Of a stretch of DNA of 64,000 nucleotides, positions 48,883 to 58,549 are shown piece after piece. The position numbers and the translations under genes were made by a program. Below the pieces are notes generated by a model, which saw nothing but the letters and a program-made list of their open reading frames with translations, ran no database searches and had not been told where the DNA came from. Origin of the DNA: Prunus persica (lineage: Eukaryota; Streptophyta; Magnoliopsida; Rosales; Rosaceae); assembly GCF_000346465.2 (NCBI RefSeq), contig NC_034010.1, positions 5,234,894 through 5,298,893 on the forward strand. Direction: 5' to 3'. Each line of letters starts with the position of its first letter. Positions within the stretch are counted from its first letter, which is position 1.

Positions 48883-51156
48883 GCTGAGCTCTATCTGGTC
48901 TAGTATACTTCCGGAAAAACATTTAAGGACCAACGGATAAGACTCTCTGGGTATAAGCAAGAATCTCGTTGGCATAATGCTCGATCCTTAAGTCGAGACA
49001 AATATTTCATGAATTCTGCAGAAGCTTTAATGTGTTGCAATCACATTATAATCAATGTACTCACTGAGGTAATTGATGCACAGTAATATTGAGTACAAAT
49101 TTTGTGCTTCAAGTACATGTCCTTTAGGGACTTGCTGTATGCAATGTCAATCCTCTCAACGGATTTTGTTTAAAAGGGGATTAAACTTTATGACACATTA
49201 TATAGCTTTAACCCAGCTATTTATACATCTTTTAGGGAATCGCTTCTGGCGATATGCTCTGTGCATTTAATAACCCTTAAAGATAATATGTTGGTCTCCG
49301 TAATTGTGCAGTAAAGGGGGGGGGGGCACAATTGAATCTGTAAATATGGAAAAGACCCAACATTCATTGTTTCTGCCAGAAACATTGTGTCATACAAAGT
49401 AGGTATGTTCCCTTTTATTCCGAACACCCAAGTATAAATTTCAATATTAACATCTTTTGGGGTTCGTACTGTGGGTTTGTTCTTTCACGTTCATTCTCAT
49501 CTATAATGGAATTACCTCTTTCCATTTTGGCCAATGATATTGTCGACATTTAATAATTGAACGTGGTTCCAATCAACACAGCCCATTGATGATTTGAGTA
49601 GCTACTCCAAAATTAAAAATTGTCATTCATCAATTCATGATCCCACCATTCTCATGTGCATGCGCATGCATCAATTATAAGCATTTCTTTGCTTTTGGGT
49701 ACCCAAGCCACTGTAGGGGGGCTTTTATTATGTGAGAATGTGGATTATAACCTCCAATGGAGCGTTATTCTATAGTAGGGCGTGGATAATCTCCATTTAG
49801 GGAGTTGGAACATTTAGAACCCATATATCTGTCATGCTGCAGGCATGCCACAGATTAAGACATACATGTCAATTAATTTATGGGACCTTAACCCATATTA
49901 TGGGACTTTAACCCATGTAATTTGCTACGCATTCGGCGTGCACAATCTCAATATTGACATGTCAAAGGATTGTCCATTCGGGACTTCAATCCACGTCATT
50001 TGCTACGCAACAGGCGTGCATCATATTGATCACTGCTATACCCATATTCTGTTCTTATGGGACTTGAATCTGTGTAGTGTATTATTAATGTATCCAATTT
50101 ACAAGCTGTAAAATTTGCGTTAATAATTCATGGATACATACAAGCCATTCTTTTGGAACGGACTTATCTCCCCATTTGGTTACCTTTCAAGATAAAACAT
50201 CAAATATGTATATAAGCAGAAAATAACACAAGTATTGCTTACATCCTTAGGTGGGAGAAACTTTTCTCAAGTATCATTCAAGCTCGTATCGGCCCAGTAA
50301 ACGTAGTGCTTGATGATCTAGTTATATCCTGCAAAAGCAAAAGTCACAATTCTTCTCTCTGTCAAAAACAAATAACCCTCAGAGTTAGGATCACTGCATG
50401 GATTCTTTCTTCGGATGTTCATTCTAAAGAAATAAAATCCCTTGTGAACAGAGAGTTATAAAAAGAAAGAAAAGATACAAAAATTGTGATATTGATTGCA
50501 AGGTAAGGTAAGCAATCAGGGAAGGAAGCTGGTGGAAGCAAACAATAAGCTCTCATCTCTCCTAGTTTAGAAGAACTTCCGGAGATTAGAGCATAAGGTC
50601 GCCTTCATAGTTCCCTGATGTGGGGGAAATGTGATCAGGGATAGTCTCGCTTCCTGAATGGATGATCAGAGATAGTCTTGCTTCTCGGGCATATTGAGTG
50701 CTCACTGATAAGAAAAATAAGTAGATATCCCATCACTAGGTATGGAGAAAACTGGATGTCTTCTGCAAAGAAAATTTCGTTAGTAACACATTTATACACA
50801 AATACAATGAATAGGTAGAACCGGTGAATTTCAAATTAACCATAGGAAAATTGCGAGATTCTCGGGATGCTTTTGAAAAAGTAGCTCCGTGAAATCCGTA
50901 AAGCAAGATCGGCTTTGAAAATAATACTTGAAAACGCCGAAAGTGCCGACAGGCATTATTAGAGGCCACGTGAAGTTTTGGACTCTAGGAAAGAAAAAGA
51001 TAATATGGGGATTCGAGAAGATATTGGGGTCCTGAAAAACAGTAGCCATATTTCCTCCTATAGATATGGCCTTTGCAACAATTGCGTTTCAACTTAACTT
51101 CCTTCATTTTGTGAAACTTTAGTTTTCCTAAGGCTTTCTTCGAAACCTTCTTAAAA

Positions 51157-51708
51157 ATGGCTTCCTCTTCTTCCTGCCCAAATTATCTCAATTTAAATGA
51201 TGCTCCCACAACAACCAGTGATGCCAAAGTTTGGCGTCCATCCTTTGTATCCCAAAATCGTCATCTCACAGTTAATGATTCTGTGATGATGAATGATGCT
51301 ACTGCTGTCATAGTAGCTAGGAATTTCATTACTACAATGGATGAAATGCTGTTAACAGGGAGATCTGAGGAAGAGGCTATTGATGACTCAATGACTTTTA
51401 GCATTCAGAGTGCTGCTTCTGTTTCTAACATGGCTGATCGTTTGCGTGCCAGAGCAAACGAGGTTGAGAGGTTAACAACTGAAAATTCGTCTCTCCAAAG
51501 AATGCTTCATGAGTCTCAACAGGAGGTTGAGAAACTTAAAGGAGAGAATAATTCCTTGTTGAAACTGGTGAGTTCGTACTCTGTTGATACACTGAGAAGG
51601 CTAGACATGCGCAGGTCTCCAATGAAAAGGATTTTGGGAGACCACGAGAAGCTCATGGCTAAGCTTAAGAGGCGCCGTCCTCTTCCTTCAGATGCTTCCA
51701 GAACATAA
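51157..51708 (+). CDS. Antisense coiled-coil ORF of LARD-2 (intact)
   Basis: Single open frame of 183 codons, on the strand opposite to element transcription. It starts MASSSSCPNYLNLNDAPTTT in good context (ttaaaaATGGCT). Residues about 91-145 show strong heptad spacing with Leu and Ala (NMADRLRARANEVERLTTEN, SLQRMLHESQQEVEKLKGEN), a long coiled coil. Residues 151-175 are basic (MKRILGDHEKLMAKLKRRRP). No signal peptide or membrane segment. The LARD-1 copy is nearly the same protein but has lost one base. Position and direction are conserved in both elements. It resembles no retrotransposon enzyme. It may be a captured host gene or an element-specific accessory protein. Family not recognised. 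Confidence 0.7.
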   Translation: MASSSSCPNYLNLNDAPTTTSDAKVWRPSFVSQNRHLTVNDSVMMNDATAVIVARNFITTMDEMLLTGRSEEEAIDDSMTFSIQSAASVSNMADRLRARANEVERLTTENSSLQRMLHESQQEVEKLKGENNSLLKLVSSYSVDTLRRLDMRRSPMKRILGDHEKLMAKLKRRRPLPSDASRT

Positions 51709-52829
51709 TGTAATTTTATAGATTTTACAGGGCCTGCACCTTCATTGCAGGTGGAAAAATCTATCTGTTATATGCTCCTTTCCTATTATAATAATTGCGC
51801 ACATTCTTAAACTTACACCTGTGGTTTTTACGTCTTTTCAAAATGACGGTTTGGAACCTTGTGCCTTATAGGTTCAAATAACCACATCAAATCTCTCAAA
51901 TTACATATTTCCATGCATGTGAGCCCGGAACTTTTGGCTTGGGCTAAACACAAAACTCAGAACTTATTTGCCCTTTTTTAAATGGACATGAAATATGAAG
52001 TGAATAAAAGCCACGATAATATCGCAATATAGTAGTGAAGAGCATTAACTACTATATACCCACAACTTCAAGTTCAGGATCTCTCATATATTTTGATCCA
52101 TGGGCTTCCGCCCCAGATATAACAAAATATGTGGGGAGCCTCAATTCATCATTCTCTTATGCCAAAGAAATATGTGGCGTATCACAATTTGCAATAATAC
52201 CTCAAGGGTTGTCCATTTAATTGTTGGAACTTCAGGTTCTCAACACTGTTAGATTTTGAACCTCAAGCCAAAATCAAATATTCTCATGGTATGGACATTT
52301 TTACAATTTTCTGTACATATTTCTGGACTTCAAGCCCTTACATAATTATCCATATTTTGAGGAACTTCTGGCATCTCATTTAAGTGCTCATCCATGAGTT
52401 TAAGGAACTACAGGTTCCTTTTTTAATATAGTGACGGTTTACCAAAAATGGTTAATATTTATGCATACGTCACTATTCATGTGAATAGTACTATTCATCA
52501 AGTCATGAATACGTATCTATTCATCTGCCAGTACAGTTATCATCCATGTGTACGGCACCATGAACCAATACGGTACTGTTACATTATTAAGGAACTCTAG
52601 GTCCTTATTTACATGTCAGGGATCAAGGACCCTTAAGTCCGATCACATGTTTACAAATACAGTACCGGAGAGACTGCCAGCTCTCATATTAATATCATCA
52701 TCAAGGATCTTCAAGTCCTGATGTAATTGTATGATGAGGATCAAGGAACTTCTGGTCCTGATCTGCTTACTGTAAAAACTCATCATACAGCACATTTAAT
52801 CCATAAAATAAATTGCTGGTAAATAAATT

Positions 52830-53240
52830 ATTGGATGGACGATAAACCCACACCATACTTTAAATAAAAGGAAATATAAAGTATGAGGGTTAATTTCACA
52901 TCATACTTTTAATAAAAGTAAATGTGCAGTAAAGTAAATTCATAAAGTATGAGGGTCGATTCCACATCACACTTTAAGTAAGAGTAAATGTGCTTGTATG
53001 GGCACTAATTCTGCTCCATACTTTTAAATAAAAGTAAAGGCGTGGACGATAAAACCGCACCACCCTTTTAAATAGATACTGTTGTATGGGTAATAAACCT
53101 ACACCATACAGTAAATAATGTACAGTAAAGTAATTTCATAAAGTAAATTTCATAAAGTATGAAGGTCGATTCCACGTCATACTTTAAGTAAAAGTAAATT
53201 TGCGGTAAAGTAAAGGCAATTATTTGTGGGTTCATATCAA
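52830..53240 (-). repeat. Internal tandem repeats of LARD-2
   Basis: Units with cataaagtatgagggtcgatt, ccacatcacactttaagtaa and gtatgggcactaattctgct recur. They correspond in inverted order to the repeat block 13300-13830 of LARD-1, with changed unit order. Confidence 0.7.
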
Positions 53241-53899
53241 CACCACAATCAAATAGTATGATATTATATTAAATCATTTTATAAAGTAGAAGTCATATTT
53301 ACCCCGACCGAAGTGCACGTTAAGATTCCAAAACCAAGAGACCAAGTTGGTGGAGCTCATTTTTAGATAATTATTCAGCACTAGAGGAGAGGACACTTTT
53401 GTCAACCCAACTTCCAAGTCATGCTTTACAACTGGTTCACACTTCCAAGTCAAGCAATTGCCGCCCAATCTTTTAGACAATTATATGTTGCCACTCGGAC
53501 AAGATAAGGTCAAAAGGTTTGGGTCCCCATTCACACTTGGAACATCGAGAATCAGAAGATGCTTTCGCTTTTGCTCACTGTGAGCTCGTGAAAGCGTTTG
53601 TCTGCTCCATGATTGATGAACATGAACCTGAAGAGCAACTTGAGATTGATTGAAGGCTCCTCTTTTTCTTTATCGGTGTGTGGACTCACTTTCCAGATGA
53701 TGAAGGGGGGATGCACATGGTTAGCGCAATAATTGCGTACACTTCCTTTCCAGATGATTGCCCATACCCTGAATAAACATACCCAATGAGATCGACGAGC
53801 AAGTGGATGCTCAATTCACGTAGCACCAAGTACTCGAACTGCACGTAGCATGTCTTCCCCAAGTGCAGTGCCTAACTCTCCTCGTTCGTCGGATAACCA

Positions 53900-54265
53900 A
53901 AGCTCGAGGGTTGCACGGAGAGCTCTCTGCTTCTCAGCGACCTCTTGACGGCGTCGCTCATGACTCAGACGATTCGCTTCAGGTCCTCCGAGCTGCCGAC
54001 GAAGTCTCTCGGCAGTAGCTGCAACAGCCGCGAGTATTGGCTCGTCGGCCTAGCGATTTCGAACTGGGCGGCGAAGTCGAGGTCCACGAAGTACCGGCTC
54101 TGCCACATGGGGGAGCTCGATTGGGCGCAAACCACGTCGATGAACTCGTAGCTGTGGTGTTGCTGGAGGAGTTCCGTCGCTTTCGCGTCGGAGACCGAGT
54201 CGACTTGGTTCGAGTCAGTCTTGTTGTCCAGAAACCGAGTCTCGGACGAGTCGTCCTGGAATGCT
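53900..54265 (-). pseudogene. Captured DUF506 (PDDEXK-like) gene fragment
   Basis: On the minus strand the frame reads NKTDSNQVDSVSDAKATELL, YEFIDVVCAQSSSPMWQSRY, FVDLDFAAQFEIARPTSQYS, LLPRDFVGSSEDLKRIV. After TGA at 53965-53967 it continues MSDAVKRSLRSRELS. That is the conserved core of the plant DUF506 family. The stop sits where the family usually has Arg (CGA to TGA). The segment is clearly richer in G+C than the surrounding element, as expected of captured exonic DNA. It lies in sense orientation inside LARD-2 near its 5' end. The N-terminal part and the family's final PPW-type motif are missing. Confidence 0.78.
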
Positions 54266-54377
54266 TGCTTCCGCTGCTGACGTCGTAGATGCTGAGCTCG
54301 GAGCTGTAGCCGCCGACGAGGCGTGCCCTGACCTTGTCGTCGAGAGGGTAAGTGACTGTTTCTGCTTCCACACAAAC

Positions 54378-54486
54378 ACGTAGTCGGAGCACCAAGTGAA
54401 AGGTGGACTACTTCTGGATGTTGTAGTCGGCAAGGGTGCGACCATCCTCAAGCTGCTTGCCAGCAAAGATGAGCCTCTGCTGGCGC
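54378..54486 (-). pseudogene. Captured ubiquitin fragment
   Basis: Minus-strand codons read [20 protein letters not shown] then NIQK-stop-STFHLVLRLR: residues 40-74 of ubiquitin with TAG (+ strand 54408-54410) where Glu64 belongs and Phe for Leu67. It runs straight on toward the DUF506 piece without the terminal Gly-Gly. A fused transcript would thus join two unrelated host genes. Only this part of the 76-residue repeat is present. Confidence 0.88.
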
Positions 54487-54664
54487 TGGTGGACTTGGGG
54501 CCGATCAGAATCTTTTTTTTTTCTTTTTTTTTTCAGGGTTCTGGGCTTTTTCTTTTTCTGTGGGATTTATTTTGAAGCAGTGGAGCAGCAGAGATGGATG
54601 GAAGATCTGGGTTTCATCAGAGAATTCAGCTGGTATTTTTGAAAGCGAATTCGTGTTGATAACG

Positions 54665-54834
54665 TGTTATAAATGTAGAGAAGAATTGGAATGGAGAGAA
54701 GTATAGAAACTGAATTTCTCTTCTATTGATGTGTGTTTCCAATCTCATCTGTGTGTATAATACAAGTAGAGGGAGAAGCCTATTTATAGGCAAGTAGAGG
54801 TGTAGAGGTGGGCTCCACCATATATTTTACAACA
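54665..54834 (-). repeat. LARD-2 LTR (5' LTR of the minus-strand element)
   Basis: Same sequence as 48092-48261 as far as can be read. The interior starts directly inside it with CGTTATCAACACG on the minus strand, comparable to CGTTATCAGCAGG in LARD-1. I cannot name the primer tRNA. Confidence 0.93.
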
Positions 54835-54839
54835 CACTC

Positions 54840-55450
54840 ACATTTTATTTGCACTTAAAAATTAAAATTGTTGTGCATGGAACTAAATTGACACTGAAAT
54901 ATTTTATACCTTCTCTTTCTTATTTCCATGAGCGAATGTATGTTTTGCTTGCTAACGCTCAACAATTTTAAGACAAATGCTATATGATTATACCTCAGTT
55001 TCAATTTGTAAAAATATCACCTGAACTTATACTTCAGTTTCAATTTGTCACCTTAAAAAAAAATTTAAGAGAAATGTCACTTTAATTTTTCAAAATTCTT
55101 GATTGGTCATCTGACTTTAACACCATTCAATTTTCCATATATTTCAAGGGTATTTTAGTCTTTCTATTTTCTAGAGTATTTTAAACATGAAAAATTCATT
55201 ATAACAAAAATTGTATATCTTTTAAACAATTAAAATTGACAAAAATAAATAGATCGCCTTCCCCATCCTACATGTGTCACCGGTGACTCCAACCAACCTT
55301 CCCCACCTTGAAATCCATTTCCCCTTCCTCCTTCTCTCTACTATGGCACACCTACCTTGAAATCCATTTCTTCAATATTATGCTGGAATTTTAATTAATT
55401 AGATTATTAAGCAATTAATTGAAATTTCTAATTAATTGAAATTCTTGCAG
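54840..55450. other. Spacer before the cystatin exon
   Basis: AT-rich, no gene recognised. I looked for the missing first cystatin exon (the LARFAV motif) and did not find it. A short inverted word pair, gaaatccatttc, appears twice around 55310-55370. Confidence 0.4.
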
Positions 55451-55660
55451 AATGCTCTGCTTGAGTTTGTGAGGGTGGTGAAAGCGAAGCAGCAAGTGGT
55501 TGCTGGCATTCTGCACCATCTGACGATCGAGACCATCGATGCCAGAAAGAAGAACCTTTATGAAGCCAAAGTCTGGGTGAAGCCATGTGTGGGCTTTAAG
55601 GAAGTGCAGGAGTTCAAGCACGCTGGTGAGTGCGAGGAAACGCTGTCGTTTACCCCTTAA
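55451..55660 (+). pseudogene. Phytocystatin exon 2 only
   Basis: After a good acceptor (attcttgcag) the frame reads [20 protein letters not shown], then [10 protein letters not shown] and [23 protein letters not shown]. QVVAG is the papain-binding first hairpin of cystatins, and KVWVKP leads to the second hairpin, where the usual Trp of PW is replaced by Cys (KPCVGF). The first exon with the N-terminal Gly and the LARFAV-type helix is not found upstream. LARD-2 and its flanks occupy that side. The product would be an incomplete inhibitor, so it is probably a fragment. Tail after HAG departs from family sequence. Confidence 0.78.
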
Positions 55661-55743
55661 TGAAATTGAATCATTTTTATTAAATTTAGTTTAGGGACTG
55701 GAATAATGATTGGCTAAATGAACATTTATGATACAATAAAAAA

Positions 55744-56563
55744 AGAGTTTTTTTATTTAACTTCCGAACTTTTCTTTGTTCACCTCATATTCTAAGTTCA
55801 CCCCAACTTTTAATTCAAATTTTCACAATTTCTAAAAAGCCCCACTTTATTCCCAAACTACCCCTAAATACACACACAGAAGAAAAAATAAAAAAAAAAA
55901 ACTCATCAATCCTCACACCCCACACCCCCACTATCTTGCCATCACCACTCTAAGTTCACCTCATCCTCACATTACTTAATGAGATAAAAACAATGTTGTC
56001 AAATGTGTAGCAGAATTATTTTATTATTATTTTAAAAATGAATTTTTTTTAGAATGAACTAGGAAAAACGATGGATAAATACCCTACTGGAGATGGTATT
56101 AGTAGGCACATGAACAAAAAGCAACCAGAGCATCTTGCTACTTCAAAAAATCAAAATTATATGTCAATTTGATCCACCTTACAAATTAATATTTCTATTG
56201 TATGATTCGATATTTATACAATAGAATTTCATATTCCAATCCCATGTTTCAAAATGGGAAAAGAGGGTGGTGGTTATACTTTACTAGTTTTTTTTTTAAA
56301 TTCCAAACAACAAAGGGTCATAAATCTTTGGATAAAACAAACTTCTCTACAATAATCTTTGATAAAATAAAGGTGTAGAGGAGTTTGTGTTTTTCTAAAA
56401 CTTAATATAAAGAGTGGTAGGGTGTGTGGGGTGTGTTTATAGATGTATTAGGGTTAGGTTTTAAGTTGGATGACATTTTACACAATAATAAAATTTAAGA
56501 GCTTCATGATTCAAAGTATTAGGGTGAACAAAGAAAAGTGTAAGGTTTAAATAGAAAAACTCT
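55744..56563. mobile_element. MITE-like element with ~40-bp terminal inverted repeats
   Basis: The left end agagtttttttatttaactt, ccgaacttttctttgttcac is matched at the right end in reverse complement (gtgaacaaagaaaagtgtaa, ggtttaaatagaaaaactct). About 820 bp, no coding capacity. Flanking target duplication is unclear in the A-rich surroundings (aataaaaaa / ataataaga), so the superfamily (perhaps Mutator-like) is open. Confidence 0.7.
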
Positions 56564-57722
56564 ATAATAAGAAAAAAGATAAGGGCCTAAATGAGTTATT
56601 AGAGTTGTTTTAAATTATTAATCGGTTAGTGCTTGAGCATTATTTCTCTATCCCTATGGAATACGGATGCATACATTCTTGGCGGATTGGAGATCATCCT
56701 CCATTCTTGGCAGATTGGAGGTCTACGACCTGGCGCTTGAGCGTTTCTCTATTAGTACTCAGACTCTGCAGAGGACCGAGACACAATATTTTGCTTCTTG
56801 CTACACCACGTAACTAGGTTACCGCAAACAAAGGTGAAGTACTTGATGTAGAACGTCTATCTATAATATTCCCTAGATAATCTGTTCACCTCCTCTCATA
56901 TTTATAGGAAATGTTGGAGTGGGTTTTCTAAACTTTAAATAATGGGCGGCATATTTTCTAAAAGCAAGATCTTTCATTTTTAAATGTCAAAGAAAAGGGG
57001 AAGTCATCTGTTCTAGCAGAGAAGAACCGTCAATAATCAGTTTTCATGAAGGTCTTTTTCTTGCTTTTTCTGAAAGAAAAACCAACTCTTCTTTGTTCCC
57101 TGTTGTTCTTTGTAGAGAGAAAGAACACAATCTGCCATGATGGTCAGTTTGCTTTTCCGGATGAACAACTCTCTGCACCCTACTTATCTTTTTTATATAT
57201 AGAAAATATAGCCTGCTTATCCCTTGGAAATGGTACCTGCTATGGAGCAGAGTTTTTCTGAATATAGAAAAAGGGATTTTGATCTTTTGGCTGCAGAGTT
57301 TCAAAGAAGTCTTCCTGTAATGACATGCCTCCATTAATTCCCCATCAACCCAGTTGAAATTGCTGACTTTTTCAAAGTCAGGTAGTCACATGAGTTTGCT
57401 TCTATTTTGGGCTTTTCTTTTTCATTTGATCATGCCAAGCCCAGGTTGAGTTTTGGGACTGTGGGCTGATTTCTTTACTATGTTTTCCGAAGCCCAAGTT
57501 TATTCTCGTGGGTTAACAAGTCCTGGGCAAGGCTTTTCAATTTTGGGCTGCTTTCCCAACTTCTTTTAATCAAGCCTAAGTGGTGCTCATGTCTTGTGGG
57601 TTTCAAAAATGGGTTGTTGTGTCGAGTGTTTGGCCCAATCAAAAGGAGAATGTTGGTAGCTGTCCAAAATTGACATGGGCTTTTTTGGTTTTGGACTAGG
57701 ATTGCCAAATTAGGCCTAAACG
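56564..57722. other. Spacer, no gene recognised
   Basis: Contains a short direct repeat (attcttggcggattggag / attcttggcagattggag near 56670 and 56704). Otherwise low-complexity AT-rich sequence and pyrimidine tracts. A Cys-poor open frame near 57044-57334 (minus) is not supported. Confidence 0.4.
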
Positions 57723-58532
57723 CATACATAAGTCACGCAAAGATAAAATACACACAAGACCAAACAGTAAACACACAGACAAAGAATACAAGAATTTATT
57801 GAGGTTCAACGTTGTGCCAACGTCCTCTTAGTGATCCCCAAGAAATTCACTAACATGAAAGAGCCCCTTTGGCTCTCTTTTCTCTCACCTTTGGCTCAAA
57901 CCCAATTTGATTCCTTAGCTTTCTCACGTTACAATAGCCTAACGCTAAAGTGCCTATTTATATGTCATAGGGTTTTAGTACAATTATACAAGGAATAGGA
58001 AACTTAAAGGACCTCAAAACTAAGAGAAAATTTGTCCAGATTCGCCAGGGATACACACTGGATTTGTGTGTCCCGCTCGAGCACTGAGCACCACTTGCGC
58101 AGCTTGAGCAAGTGCTCGAGCACCTAAGCTTGGATGAAAACCTTCTCTGTCCTGCTCGATTGCTAGAGCCCAATCAATACGTCTTTGACTCGTTTGACTG
58201 CCCGTTTCCTTCAATCCTTCAGCATATTTAGGTGAGCTAACATCAACAATCTCCACCTTGGAGAGCATTAAACACCTTATGAAAATCATTGAACCCTAGA
58301 ACCTCTTCAAACCTCTTAGAAACCGTTCTAGTAATTCTCAAGAGCAACACCTCAATCTTCAGCATGTAACAAGATTGAGCACGCTTAAATAGTGTCTGAA
58401 CTTCTCAGCTGTGACTGGCATGGTCAAGCAATCCGAAGCGTTCTCATCCATATGAACCTTCTCTATTGCAATGTCCCTATCATTCCCCCAATCTTTTATC
58501 CGGTGGTACCGTACATCAATATGCTTAGACCT
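57723..58532 (-). mobile_element. Ty1/copia 3'-end fragment, minus strand, cut by CACTA
   Basis: It contains the LTR (about 57723-58248; on the minus strand it starts TGTTGATGTTAGCTC after the polypurine tract ccaaggtggagat). Then comes the last part of pol (KVHMDENASDCLTMPVT on the minus strand) up to 58532, where the CACTA terminus begins. The paralogous fragment at 46703-47450 continues uninterrupted at this point (gcttagaccttctgtg). Confidence 0.87.
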
Positions 58533-58547
58533 CACTACTACAAAAAG
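58533..58547 (+). repeat. CACTA left terminal inverted repeat
   Basis: CACTACTACAAAAAG. The preceding CCT (58530-58532) is the expected 3-bp target duplication; its partner lies outside the window. Confidence 0.92.
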
Positions 58548-58549
58548 TG

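Larger units (their letters stand above)
48092..54834 (-). mobile_element. LARD-2: non-autonomous LTR element with captured host genes
   Basis: Two 170-bp LTRs (48092-48261, 54665-54834) that I read as identical, flanked by CACTC at 48087-48091 and 54835-54839. Orientation is minus: the polypurine tract CAAGGGGGAG is next to the left LTR and the interior starts CGTTATCAACACG next to the right LTR. No pol domains. From the 5' side: captured ubiquitin and DUF506 pieces (about 54490-53900), internal repeats (53240-52830), hairpin phrases, an intact antisense ORF (51157-51708), a long region homologous to LARD-1, and four copies of a pre-PPT block (48290-48880). LTR identity implies very recent insertion. 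The interior matches LARD-1 in inverted orientation. Confidence 0.92.

Noticed and set aside
49316..49326. Run of eleven G residues as a regulatory or quadruplex site
   Set aside because: The matching LARD-1 stretch (gtgccccttta) is short, so this is simple slippage expansion and too little to call functional.
53979..54466. Three further frames over the DUF506/ubiquitin segment
   Set aside because: The G+C-rich segment is open in several frames; only the frames with recognisable DUF506 and ubiquitin residues are meaningful.
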